Shown here one piece after another: positions 29,444 through 38,388 of a stretch of 64,000 nt of DNA. This stretch comes from Teredinibacter turnerae (GTDB lineage: Bacteria; Pseudomonadota; Gammaproteobacteria; Pseudomonadales; Cellvibrionaceae): positions 310,001 to 374,000 of the forward strand of contig NZ_CP149817.1 in NCBI RefSeq assembly GCF_037935975.1, written 5' to 3'. The translations under genes were made by a program, and so were the position numbers. Each line of letters opens with the position of its first letter. The stretch's first letter is position 1. The notes under the pieces are model-generated. The model was given only the letters and a program-made list of their open reading frames with translations, ran no database searches and was not told the origin of the DNA.

Positions 29444-31432
29444 ATGTGCGGTGTTTTTGCAATTTTTGCAACCAGTCTCGGAATTGAAGAGAAGCGAGAG
29501 CTGACCAAGCAAGCCCTGGCACAGCTGCAACACCGCGGGCCGGATGCTTGGGGGGTTTACAACAGCCCTAAGGCGACGCTCGGGCATGTGCGCTTGTCGA
29601 TTGTGGATGTCGCTGCTGGCCATCAACCTATGGTAAGTGGCGATCAAATCGTGTCGTTCAACGGTGAAATTTTCAATCATGTAGAGCTGCGCGCTGAGCT
29701 TGAATCACAAGGCGTGGTATTTGAGACCCGCTCTGACACAGAAGTGATTCTCAAGCTTTACCAGCGTGACGGAATTGATTGTTTCCGCCAGTTTAATGGC
29801 CAATTTGCCATTATTATTTGGGATAAGCGGGAGCAACGGCTTATTGCCGCGCGCGATCGCTACGGTATTCGTCCGCTGTATCTCCTGCCTTATCGGGGCG
29901 GTTGGGCTTTTTCTTCAGAAATGAAAGCTTTCGACTGTCTTCCGGGCTTCCGTCGTTCATTTTCTCCCGCCGGATTATTGGAGCACGGCCTGCTTTGGAA
30001 TACGCTCGGTGAGACTACGGTTTACAACGATGTCCGCAGTGTGGAGTCAGGTACCGTCAAGATTTTTGCCACTTCTGGCGAGGAGCAAACACGGCGCTAC
30101 TATCAACTTGGTGAAGAACTGTCGGCGCGCCGGGACCAGTTCTCTTCGTTCGAACAGGCTCAGGAAGGCTTAACGCAAGCCTTGTCAGATGCAGTTACCC
30201 TGCGGCTGCGCAGTGATGTTCCGGTTGGCGCCTACTTGAGCGGTGGCATCGACTCTACGGTTATTTCCCGTCTGGTGAAAGACGCCACCAATCACGATTT
30301 CCGCACTTTCTCAGTCGCATTCGAGGATGAATCGCTGGATGAATCGTTATACCAGAAAATGGCGAGCGAAGACGTTAACTCGCAGCACAACGAAGTGCGT
30401 GTTTCCCGCCAAAACATAGCAGACTCGATTGCCGACACGGTGCGCCACACCGAGCGCCCTATTTTTCGCACTGCGCCGACCCCCTTGTATTTACTCTCCG
30501 ATAAAGTACAGCAGGAGCGGATTAAAGTTGTGCTCACTGGTGAGGGCGCCGACGAAATTCTCTGTGGGTACGATGCCTTTAAAGAATTAAAAATTCTCGA
30601 GGCTTGGAAAAAGAACGGGTACTCACCGAAGGTGGAAGGTGCTCTGCGGGATTTGTACCCGCATTTGGCGCACTACTCAGATCCGAAGCACTTCGGACTT
30701 ATTCGCCTGTACTACGAGGGCTTTCTCGACGATTACGACAACGAGATGGCGGGGCTGAATATTCGTTTTAATAACAACAAAATCCTCGAACGCTATCTTA
30801 ACCCTGACTTTGGATTGCAGGTCGACAAAGACCGTATGCGGGAGCGTATAGCGGAGCAACTCCCTGCCGATTTTAAGCACTGGACATTAATGCAGCGCAA
30901 TAGCTTCCTCGAGATGAAAACCCTGTTACAAGGGTATTTACTCTCGTCACAAGGGGATCGCATGGCGCTGAGTCATGGGGTGGAAGGTCGCTTCCCGTTT
31001 CTTGACCACCAGGTTGTAGAGCAGGCATTCGCTATGCCTGACGAATACAAGTTACGTGGATTCGAGCAAAAAGCGGTATTGCGGGAAGCGTTCACCGGTA
31101 AAATTCCACAGCAGATTATCGACCGACCCAAGCGCCCCTACATGGCGCCCGACCTGATTTCATTTATTGATGATTCCGGTAACTTGCAGGGTATGGCTGC
31201 AGAAATGATGAACGACCAGGCCATCAGGGATGCGGGATTGTTCAATCACGAAATGGTCGCGAAATTTCTTAAAAAATTCAAACGCGGTGTACCTAAGGAT
31301 ATCGGCTACCGCGATAATATGATTTTTACATTTATCTACAGTACTCAGCTTTGCCACTACTGGCTGAATAAACCAGTACAGGATGCACCGGACTACGGTC
31401 TCTGTACAGTTGATATTGTAGACACACTCTAA
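29444..31432 (+). CDS. Glutamine-hydrolysing asparagine synthase (AsnB family)
   Basis: 662 residues. Starts MCGVFAIF, so Cys2 can act as glutaminase nucleophile; QHRGPDAWG and SFNGEIFNHVELR follow as in family members. The synthetase domain has the PP-loop SGGIDST at about 266-272 and GEGADEILCGY. Such proteins amidate aspartate but also carboxylates of other small molecules and exopolysaccharide sugars. AGGAAG lies 6 bases before the ATG. A carrier protein starts 17 bases after its stop, so a carrier-bound or cluster-specific substrate is plausible. It resembles amidotransferases of exosortase-associated polysaccharide loci, but no exosortase is seen here. Confidence 0.85.
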   Translation: MCGVFAIFATSLGIEEKRELTKQALAQLQHRGPDAWGVYNSPKATLGHVRLSIVDVAAGHQPMVSGDQIVSFNGEIFNHVELRAELESQGVVFETRSDTEVILKLYQRDGIDCFRQFNGQFAIIIWDKREQRLIAARDRYGIRPLYLLPYRGGWAFSSEMKAFDCLPGFRRSFSPAGLLEHGLLWNTLGETTVYNDVRSVESGTVKIFATSGEEQTRRYYQLGEELSARRDQFSSFEQAQEGLTQALSDAVTLRLRSDVPVGAYLSGGIDSTVISRLVKDATNHDFRTFSVAFEDESLDESLYQKMASEDVNSQHNEVRVSRQNIADSIADTVRHTERPIFRTAPTPLYLLSDKVQQERIKVVLTGEGADEILCGYDAFKELKILEAWKKNGYSPKVEGALRDLYPHLAHYSDPKHFGLIRLYYEGFLDDYDNEMAGLNIRFNNNKILERYLNPDFGLQVDKDRMRERIAEQLPADFKHWTLMQRNSFLEMKTLLQGYLLSSQGDRMALSHGVEGRFPFLDHQVVEQAFAMPDEYKLRGFEQKAVLREAFTGKIPQQIIDRPKRPYMAPDLISFIDDSGNLQGMAAEMMNDQAIRDAGLFNHEMVAKFLKKFKRGVPKDIGYRDNMIFTFIYSTQLCHYWLNKPVQDAPDYGLCTVDIVDTL

Positions 31433-31448
31433 TAATTGCGGAATTAGC

Positions 31449-31712
31449 ATGATTAAAGACGACGCTAGACAGGCGCTTGTTGCGTTTATTTCAGAAAATT
31501 ACATGGTCGATGAGGATGAAATTCCGTTAGACCAGTCCCTCATCGATGAAGGAATTATCGATTCGTTTGGTCTCATTGAAATCGCCTCCTACTTGCAAAC
31601 AGCTCACGGGATTGAGATTGCGGAGGATGAGCTCATCCGCGATAACTTTGGTTCGGTTAATAAAATGATCGATTTTGCGGCGCGCAAAGTGGGGACTTCC
31701 TGCGCCAGCTAG
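31449..31712 (+). CDS. Acyl/peptidyl carrier protein
   Basis: 87-residue acidic carrier protein with the phosphopantetheine site IIDSFGLIEI at Ser39. Four-helix pattern and length are normal. It would hold a substrate as a thioester for the nearby AsnB, NRPS or PKS enzymes. Free-standing carriers beside AsnB occur in polysaccharide loci and in NRPS clusters; here both contexts are present. The ATG is 17 bases after asnB. Confidence 0.85.
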   Translation: MIKDDARQALVAFISENYMVDEDEIPLDQSLIDEGIIDSFGLIEIASYLQTAHGIEIAEDELIRDNFGSVNKMIDFAARKVGTSCAS

Positions 31713-31742
31713 CGCGCAGCCGCAGGGAACTGATGGTTCAGG

Positions 31743-32684
31743 ATGAAATTGCTTTCCGGACATTTTGCTGTGCTCGCCGCACTAGTGGGGTTGATGCTGG
31801 TGTTGGGCCTGCTGTTGGCTGCTTACCGGTGGTACAGGCCAGCACCTGTGCCTAACGAGCGGCAACTCGCGCTAATGGATCTGATGCAAGGGAAGAAATT
31901 TGTCTACCGCGGTGATCGTGGCAAACTGACGCTGCCTTATCGGTTATTTATGCCGGAGCGCACCCGTACCGATAACACCAAAGCCGATAGTACTAATGCC
32001 GATAATACTAAAGCCAAAGCGTTGCCATTAATTCTTGTGCTGCACGCCTCGACTGGGCGCGGGAATAATAATTTTTCTCAGCTCTCGCCAGCGGTTGAAC
32101 AACTGACCAGCGCCAAACTCCAGTCGTTATCCGCTGCTGCTGTTATTGTGCCCCAGTGCCCGAAAGGTGTGGAGTGGACAGATGTTAAACCGTCCGGGCC
32201 GCCGTACGGTAACTATGCTATGGCTGGCACCACTGTAAGTGAACGATTTAAAGCGGTGCTGGCGTTGATCGACGATGTTATTGCGAACTACCCCATAGAC
32301 CAGCGACGGATTTATATCACCGGTTCGTCCATGGGGGCGAGTGCCACCTGGCAATTTCTCTACCATTTTCCTCACGTGTTTGCGGCCGCTATACCGATGA
32401 ATGGCCGCACCGACCCGAGCCAGGCGGCAATTATTGGGCAGACACCGCTGTGGATGTTTCACGGTATTCGCGACAAGGTCGCGCCTATCGAAAATTCGCG
32501 TGCGATGCAGGCTGCGCTTGAAGCGCAGGGTATCCCGTCGCAGTTAACTGAGCTTGATGCCGGGCACGGTATTGAATACGAGAGCTTCACTCCAGAAACG
32601 TATCTCTGGTTGTTGCAGCAGGAACTAACCACGGCGCCGCGCAGTGAACGCGAAAATACAGCCTCTGGTAAAAAATATGAATGA
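31743..32684 (+). CDS. Membrane-anchored alpha/beta hydrolase (esterase/PHB-depolymerase-like)
   Basis: 313 residues. One N-terminal membrane segment (FAVLAALVGLMLVLGLLLAAY) suggests an inner-membrane anchor with the catalytic part in the periplasm. Nucleophile elbow GSSMGASATW, acid in FHGIRDKVAP and catalytic His in DAGHGIEY make a full triad; LPLILVLHASTGRG supplies the oxyanion loop. This is the LpqC/feruloyl-esterase-like branch. A short TDNTKADSTNADNTKAKA repeat lies after residue 75. The last eight bases overlap the PKS start. An acyl-ester release or transfer role is possible. Confidence 0.8.
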   Translation: MKLLSGHFAVLAALVGLMLVLGLLLAAYRWYRPAPVPNERQLALMDLMQGKKFVYRGDRGKLTLPYRLFMPERTRTDNTKADSTNADNTKAKALPLILVLHASTGRGNNNFSQLSPAVEQLTSAKLQSLSAAAVIVPQCPKGVEWTDVKPSGPPYGNYAMAGTTVSERFKAVLALIDDVIANYPIDQRRIYITGSSMGASATWQFLYHFPHVFAAAIPMNGRTDPSQAAIIGQTPLWMFHGIRDKVAPIENSRAMQAALEAQGIPSQLTELDAGHGIEYESFTPETYLWLLQQELTTAPRSERENTASGKKYE

Positions 32685-35600
32685 AGTAAACGTTTCCGAC
32701 ACTGATATCGCCATTATTGGTATGGCAGGCCGCTTCCCAGGCTCCGACTCCATCGAAGAGTTCTGGCAGAACCTGATGCAGGGCAAGAGCGGTATCAGCG
32801 ATGTTTCGGAAAAAGAATTGCGTGATATCGGTATTCCGCAATCGGTTTATGGACAGCCCAATTATGTTAAACGCACAGCCTCCATAAGTGATGCCAAGTG
32901 TTTCGATGCGGAATTTTTCGGTTTTAGTCACGCCGAGGCCCGCTTGCTCGATCCCCAGCAACGCCTTTTTTTGGAGTATGCCTGGAAAGCGCTGGAAGCC
33001 GCGGGCTATATTCCAGACGAAATCGATTCGCCCGTTGGTGTCTATGCTGGATGTGGCCTCAACCGGTATTTGTTGACGAATATGGATATCGACACGGTCA
33101 ACTTCGATATCGACGAGTTTCAGAAAATGATCGCCAGCGATAAAGATTTTCTGGCGACGCGCGTGGCCTACAAACTAAATTTGCGCGGGCCCGCCATTAA
33201 CGTGCAGTCGGCCTGTTCCACCTCACTGCTGGCGGCGCAAATGGGGATTGCCGGTTTACAGAGCTACCAGTGCGATGTGGCGCTGTGTGGCGGTGCGACC
33301 GTTGCGGTTCCGCACGGTGCCGGTTATCTGCATTCAGACGGTTTAATTTTTTCCAAAGACGGCTACTGCCGACCTTTTTCCCCCGGCGCAAACGGCACCT
33401 TGTTTGGTGAAGGTGTTGGCGCGGTGGTGCTTAAACGCCTTGAAGACGCACTCAATGACGGCGACGATGTGGTGGCTATTATCAGTGCCGCTGCCGTCAA
33501 TAATGATGGCCGCGATAAGGTCGGGTTTACCGCTCCCAGTGCAAACGGCCAAACGGAAGTTATTTCACTTGCGCATGAGTTGGCGGAAGTGGCGCCGGAG
33601 CAAATCCGGTTTGTGGAGACCCACGGTACTGCCACAGCACTGGGTGATCCGATTGAGCTTACCGGTCTGGCGCGTGCGTTTGGTGATTTACGGGTAGCAG
33701 AGCCGTTCTGCGCGCTGGGTACTTTAAAGGCCAACATCGGCCACCTGGATGCCGCGGCGGGTGTTGCGGCCTTAATTAAGACGGCGTTGGTATTGCAGCA
33801 CCGGACGGTACCGCCGGTTTGCGTCAATGGCGCTGCCCCGCAGGTTGGCCAGGAGCAATCACCGTTTTATTTTAATCGCACCCCGGTGGATTTAAGTAAT
33901 AGTACAGAAACCCTCTATGCAGGGGTGAGTAGTTTCGGGGTAGGCGGCACCAATGTGCATTTAATTATGCGTGATGCGGCTGAGTATCAGCCCGCGGTTG
34001 AATTGCCCACGGGCGAAAAATATGCGTTGCCCATAAGTGCGCACCACCGGGATTCACTGAAAGCACTGCGCAAAGAAATTGCGCGTTATACCCGTCAGTA
34101 TCCTGCCTCGCTTGCCGATGTGTCTTGCGTATTGCGAGAGTCTCGCAAGCGTCTGCAACACGGCCAGGCGGTGGTGGCCTACCCGAAAGCCGACGGCGAG
34201 CCAATGCTGGTAAATGGTGAGCAGCTGAACCTCAATTGTAACCAGCGTGCGGCATTTATGTTTACTGGTCAGGGCGCGCATTTTCTGGGTATGACTTCTG
34301 AACTTTATGCGGCGCAGCCCTGTTACGCCAAAGAGTTGGATGCGGTGCTTGCGGTGTTGCAAGAGCTCGGCTTGGGCGAGGTTGTCAGTTACTTGCAGGC
34401 ACCGGAAAAACTGTCCCCGGCGGACGAAAATCGTACCGATCTGGTGCAGCCAGCGTTGGTTGCCGTGCAGTACGCGCTCGCTCGCTGCTTGATGCGTTGG
34501 GGAATTCAGCCAGCCGTGTTAATGGGGCACAGTATCGGCGAATACACGGCTGCTTGTCTCGATGGCATTTTTGACATTCGCACAGCGTTGCGCATTGTCG
34601 CGGAGCGCGGACGTCTAATGGCGGCGACCGAAGAGGGCGCCATGGTCGTTGCTTTCGCAACCCGTTCTGCGGTAGAAGCCTTGCTAGACGACACGCTGGA
34701 AATTTCGATTGAAAACAGCCGTGAAAATATTGTGGTGTCCGGCAGTCATGAAAATATTAACGCGTTTATTAAACGCTTGGACGGCGAGTCGATCAAACAC
34801 GCAACATTGCCTAATCGCCACCCGTTTCATTCACGCTACATGGAACCGGCGCTCGCACCTTTTGCGGCGGCAATGGGTGAAGCGAAATTCGCACCCGCTG
34901 CTGGTTTGTTTCAGCCCGCCTCCAAAGAGGCAAAAGCCGGTCAGGCGGCGACTGTGGAATATTGGACTGCGCACTTGCGTCACGAGGTCAATTTCAAGTT
35001 TGCAATTGAGCAGGCGGCAAAAGCCGGAATCGAAAACTTTATCGAAATCGGTCCCGGCGGTGCGCTCACCCGTTTTGTTAAAGACACACTCGACGCAAAT
35101 GTGAATGTATTTCGCACCTTAGGTAACGCAAAAACGGGCAACCCGGAAAATGTCAATTTTGACTTGGCGGTTGCAGGAATGGCGCTGCAATTCCCCCGCC
35201 TGGATATAGCCGCCTGGGGTTTTGGTGTCGACGGACGCCGCCGTGCGATACCCACCTATCCGTTTCGTAAAGAAGAACACTGGCTTTCGCCAAAGCGTGT
35301 TGCGCAGAGTTCGCAAGCGCAACAAACACCGGTGGCGCGCACGCAGTTAAATCCAAGTAACGACGATGAAGGCGGTGCGCGGCAGGATTTAGACCGCAGC
35401 CTACTCGCTGTCTGGGCGCAGGTTTTAGAGCAACCGCAGCTGACCATCGACACCAATTTTTTTGATTTGGGCGGCGATTCGCTTTCGGCCATTAAGTTGG
35501 TTAAAGATATGCATAAAGCGACAGGTATCGAGTTCACTCATTCCAGTGTGTTTGAACATCCGACCATTCGTGATTTGGTCGACCAGATGGGGGATGATGC

Positions 35601-36411
35601 AGAAAAGGCTGCGAGTGTGGTATTGCTCAATGGCGTCGCAGAAGGCGTGCCGGTATTTTGCTTGTGTGGAGTGCAAATTTATAAAGAATTTGCCAACCAT
35701 TTTTTGCACAACCCGGTATACGGTATGTACGCCAAAGAAGAGATTGCCATTATTCAGGACGAAGCCGAAGGCGAGGGCAGTGCTGAGGTATCCATCGACT
35801 CTTTGGTCGATACCTACGTGCAGGCGGTGATACGCCATCTGTCAGGCAAGGAGCTGATGCTGGTCGGCTTGTCATTTGGTGGTTTACTCGCGCTGGAAGT
35901 GAACCAAAAACTCACTGAGCTGGGGTACCGGGTAAAGCGGGTGGTGTTGTTCGATTCGTATCTGCAATCCAGCCATTACCGGACACTCCCCAAGCTTATG
36001 GTCGACAGTTTTGCGCGCTACCAGCAATATGGGTTACGGCGCTTCTCATCGATTATTGCGGGGCGCGTATCGCAAAAAGTGGCGGGCAAGCTGGGGCTTA
36101 AATCCGGTGCAAAGCGGGTTGTTTGGGATCACGAGAGTGCAGAGCGCAACCGTGGCGATGCGTTTCACCGGATTGCGCGCGCGTTTAACGCGACCGGCAA
36201 AACGTATGATTTTGACGCGCTTCTGATTAAAGCCAGCCGCACCAATGCGGGCTTTGGTATGGCGAGCAAGCCGGATTACGGTATGTCGAAGGTGATTACC
36301 GGTCACCTTGATGTTGCCGAAGTGCATGCGGACCATGTGGATATGGTCACTGGGGATGTGGTCGATGAAGTTTACGATCTTGTGCACAATTATATTAAAG
36401 CCGTTAACTGA
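32677..36411 (+). CDS. Type I polyketide synthase, single module KS-AT-ACP-TE
   Basis: 1244 residues. Ketosynthase about 10-435 with the active Cys180 (QSACSTS), THGTATALGDP and KANIGHLDAAAG histidines. Acyltransferase about 530-830 with Ser619 in GHSIGEYTA and HPFH at 715-718, the malonyl-type motif. Carrier with Ser935 (LGGDSLSAIK). Thioesterase about 990-1244 with Ser1066 in GLSFGG. No ketoreductase, dehydratase or enoylreductase, so one malonyl extension would keep its beta-keto group before release. ATG 32677 overlaps the upstream stop by eight bases; a GTG at 32644 would add 11 residues. Flanked by a carrier, AsnB and acyltransferase genes. Confidence 0.9.
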   Translation: MNEVNVSDTDIAIIGMAGRFPGSDSIEEFWQNLMQGKSGISDVSEKELRDIGIPQSVYGQPNYVKRTASISDAKCFDAEFFGFSHAEARLLDPQQRLFLEYAWKALEAAGYIPDEIDSPVGVYAGCGLNRYLLTNMDIDTVNFDIDEFQKMIASDKDFLATRVAYKLNLRGPAINVQSACSTSLLAAQMGIAGLQSYQCDVALCGGATVAVPHGAGYLHSDGLIFSKDGYCRPFSPGANGTLFGEGVGAVVLKRLEDALNDGDDVVAIISAAAVNNDGRDKVGFTAPSANGQTEVISLAHELAEVAPEQIRFVETHGTATALGDPIELTGLARAFGDLRVAEPFCALGTLKANIGHLDAAAGVAALIKTALVLQHRTVPPVCVNGAAPQVGQEQSPFYFNRTPVDLSNSTETLYAGVSSFGVGGTNVHLIMRDAAEYQPAVELPTGEKYALPISAHHRDSLKALRKEIARYTRQYPASLADVSCVLRESRKRLQHGQAVVAYPKADGEPMLVNGEQLNLNCNQRAAFMFTGQGAHFLGMTSELYAAQPCYAKELDAVLAVLQELGLGEVVSYLQAPEKLSPADENRTDLVQPALVAVQYALARCLMRWGIQPAVLMGHSIGEYTAACLDGIFDIRTALRIVAERGRLMAATEEGAMVVAFATRSAVEALLDDTLEISIENSRENIVVSGSHENINAFIKRLDGESIKHATLPNRHPFHSRYMEPALAPFAAAMGEAKFAPAAGLFQPASKEAKAGQAATVEYWTAHLRHEVNFKFAIEQAAKAGIENFIEIGPGGALTRFVKDTLDANVNVFRTLGNAKTGNPENVNFDLAVAGMALQFPRLDIAAWGFGVDGRRRAIPTYPFRKEEHWLSPKRVAQSSQAQQTPVARTQLNPSNDDEGGARQDLDRSLLAVWAQVLEQPQLTIDTNFFDLGGDSLSAIKLVKDMHKATGIEFTHSSVFEHPTIRDLVDQMGDDAEKAASVVLLNGVAEGVPVFCLCGVQIYKEFANHFLHNPVYGMYAKEEIAIIQDEAEGEGSAEVSIDSLVDTYVQAVIRHLSGKELMLVGLSFGGLLALEVNQKLTELGYRVKRVVLFDSYLQSSHYRTLPKLMVDSFARYQQYGLRRFSSIIAGRVSQKVAGKLGLKSGAKRVVWDHESAERNRGDAFHRIARAFNATGKTYDFDALLIKASRTNAGFGMASKPDYGMSKVITGHLDVAEVHADHVDMVTGDVVDEVYDLVHNYIKAVN

Positions 36412-36420
36412 GGTTGTTGA

Positions 36421-37524
36421 GTGAAGCTTGAGGCGTTAACGTCGCTGCGGTTTTTCGCCGCGCTAATGGTACTGTGCAGTCACCTGCGTTTTCTCGCGGA
36501 AAGTGACAATTCGCTGGTTAAACTAATTTACGATAAAGTCTTTTGGGAAGGTTATATCGGCGTTACCTTCTTCTTCATTCTTTCTGGGTTTATTCTAAGC
36601 TTCGCTTATCAGCAACGATTACAGAGTCAGCAAATAGGATTTTGGGAGTACATGAGTGCGCGCATTGCCCGCATTTACCCGCTGCATATTGTTACCTGGC
36701 TACTGGCGCTGCCTTTGGTATTTTTTCTTGTACCTTCATCGACCGAGTCGTTGGCGACCTATCTCGCCAACGGCGTGTTAATCCAATCCTATTTTCCTGA
36801 CAGAGCCATCCATTTTTCGGCCAATATTCCGTCGTGGAGTCTGTCAGACGAAATGTTTTTTTACCTGTTGTTTCCTTTTCTTTTGCGTTGCGGTACCCGG
36901 GTGCTGCTCGGCCTGGTTGTGGTTTTGCTGGCATGGCACTTCGCCATTGCACTGAGCGAGCTGTCTGAACAGCGCAAACATTTTTACAACTATGTTTTTC
37001 CTCTGGCGCGCCTGCTGGATTTTGTAATCGGCCTTTTGTTGTTCCGCTGGTACAAGCAGGTATGGAAGCCGTTGCCGGAAAGCAAGGCAACCCTTATTCA
37101 AGTTGGCGCTCTGGGTTTGCTTGCTGTGTTTTTTGCTGTTAAGGGTGTGATTCCCCAGGCGCTGCGTTTTGATGTTTTTTATATTTTGCCTATGGCGCTG
37201 GTAATTGCGGCGTTTGCGACGGATCGCGGCCTGTTAGCCAAAGCGCTTCAACATCGCATACTGGTGCTGTTGGGTGAGGCGAGTTTTGCGCTTTATCTCA
37301 CTCACCATTTGGTTATCCGCTATGCGGAAGTGGCGGCCGATAATTGGGGGTGGCCCATGGGTGCTGTTGCCGCAACGGTGTTACTTGTTGTGGCGATAAT
37401 TGTGAGCGTGGTGTGTTACCTGGGTTTCGAGAGGCGATTGCACCGTTGGGCGCTGAGTCAACTTATTCCACTGGGGAAATCACTGGATCATGGACGCAAC
37501 ACTGCAAAAACACCGTCGAACTGA
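36421..37524 (+). CDS. Acyltransferase family 3 membrane protein (OafA/NodX-like)
   Basis: 367 residues, about ten membrane helices. Starts LEALTSLRFFAALMVLCSH, the R-F-x-A-x-x-V-x-x-x-H motif whose His is thought to take part in acyl transfer, and has GVTFFFILSGFILSFAY next. These proteins add acetyl or other acyl groups to surface sugars from the cytoplasmic acyl-CoA pool. GTG start with GAGG 7 bases upstream, nine bases after the PKS. It overlaps the next gene by 35 bases, so the two are coupled. Acceptor unknown. Confidence 0.85.
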   Translation: MKLEALTSLRFFAALMVLCSHLRFLAESDNSLVKLIYDKVFWEGYIGVTFFFILSGFILSFAYQQRLQSQQIGFWEYMSARIARIYPLHIVTWLLALPLVFFLVPSSTESLATYLANGVLIQSYFPDRAIHFSANIPSWSLSDEMFFYLLFPFLLRCGTRVLLGLVVVLLAWHFAIALSELSEQRKHFYNYVFPLARLLDFVIGLLLFRWYKQVWKPLPESKATLIQVGALGLLAVFFAVKGVIPQALRFDVFYILPMALVIAAFATDRGLLAKALQHRILVLLGEASFALYLTHHLVIRYAEVAADNWGWPMGAVAATVLLVVAIIVSVVCYLGFERRLHRWALSQLIPLGKSLDHGRNTAKTPSN

Positions 37525-38380
37525 TGTAGAGCTGTTACGGATAATTGCCGCGTTTCTTATTGTCTATTTTCACGGCCAAGGAATTATTCCAGCGCATTGG
37601 GCGTATGCGGGCCTTACCGTATTTTTGATATTTATGGGTTATTACGCCTGTGTCGGTCGGCCTAAGTCTATTCTTGCAACGGCGCAACGTTTACTTATTC
37701 CCTATGTTGTGTGGTTTGTCTTTTACTTCGTGCTGCGCTCGCTTCTCGATAAGCCCATCTTTCGCGAGCACGACAATCTGTTAACTTTTGCGTTGTCTTC
37801 GCCGTCAATTCACCTTTGGTTTTTGCCATTTGCGTTTATCTGTATTTCCCTGTTGCACTATCTGCGCCGGGCGGTGCCGGCATTGTTACTGGGCAGCGCG
37901 GCTGTTGGCGTTGCGACGGTCCTTATTCTCGCAGTGCCGCTATGGAAGGGGCTCGGAATATCAACGCCATTTATCCAATGGGTGCACGCGCTCGCGCCAG
38001 TGTTGATTGGTGTGGGCATAGCGCAACTACAAACGCAACGCCCTGTTTATCGCGGGTTGGCTTTGCTTTCGGTCATTGCGGCCTTGATCATAGCCACCTT
38101 GTGTGGTGAAGGCCGAACGGCTATCGGTTATGCGTTGGGGATTGCACTGTGCAGTGTACTGTTCGCAAGAGAAAGCCTTATTCGGCCTAATCGATTAGTT
38201 GATACGGTAGCGCCAACCACCATGGGCATCTACCTGGTTCACCCTGCTGCATTGGTGACTTTGTACTGGCTGGGTTTGCGTGCGGATGCCAACGTGGTCG
38301 TGGGCTTTTTGGTTTCTGCTGCAGGTGTGTGGCTGGTGCAGAAAGTGATGCCGCCAGCCGTAACCAGACTTCTGTTCTAA
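37490..38380 (+). CDS. Acyltransferase family 3 membrane protein
   Basis: 296 residues, shorter than its neighbour. RRTDVELLRIIAAFLIVYFHG is the family start with an aligned His, followed by AYAGLTVFLIFMGYYACVGRP and about eight to nine helices. The shorter length is typical of WecH-like members. The ATG lies 35 bases inside the preceding gene, in a different frame, an unusually long overlap. A pair of acyltransferases next to a PKS could transfer its product or acetyl groups to the polysaccharide. Confidence 0.8.
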   Translation: MDATLQKHRRTDVELLRIIAAFLIVYFHGQGIIPAHWAYAGLTVFLIFMGYYACVGRPKSILATAQRLLIPYVVWFVFYFVLRSLLDKPIFREHDNLLTFALSSPSIHLWFLPFAFICISLLHYLRRAVPALLLGSAAVGVATVLILAVPLWKGLGISTPFIQWVHALAPVLIGVGIAQLQTQRPVYRGLALLSVIAALIIATLCGEGRTAIGYALGIALCSVLFARESLIRPNRLVDTVAPTTMGIYLVHPAALVTLYWLGLRADANVVVGFLVSAAGVWLVQKVMPPAVTRLLF

Positions 38381-38388
38381 ATACCCTG

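Noticed and set aside
28003-31712. Exosortase-type polysaccharide system, suggested by AsnB plus carrier protein
   Set aside because: No exosortase, PEP-CTERM sorting signal or acyl-CoA ligase found in the window; the call is left open.
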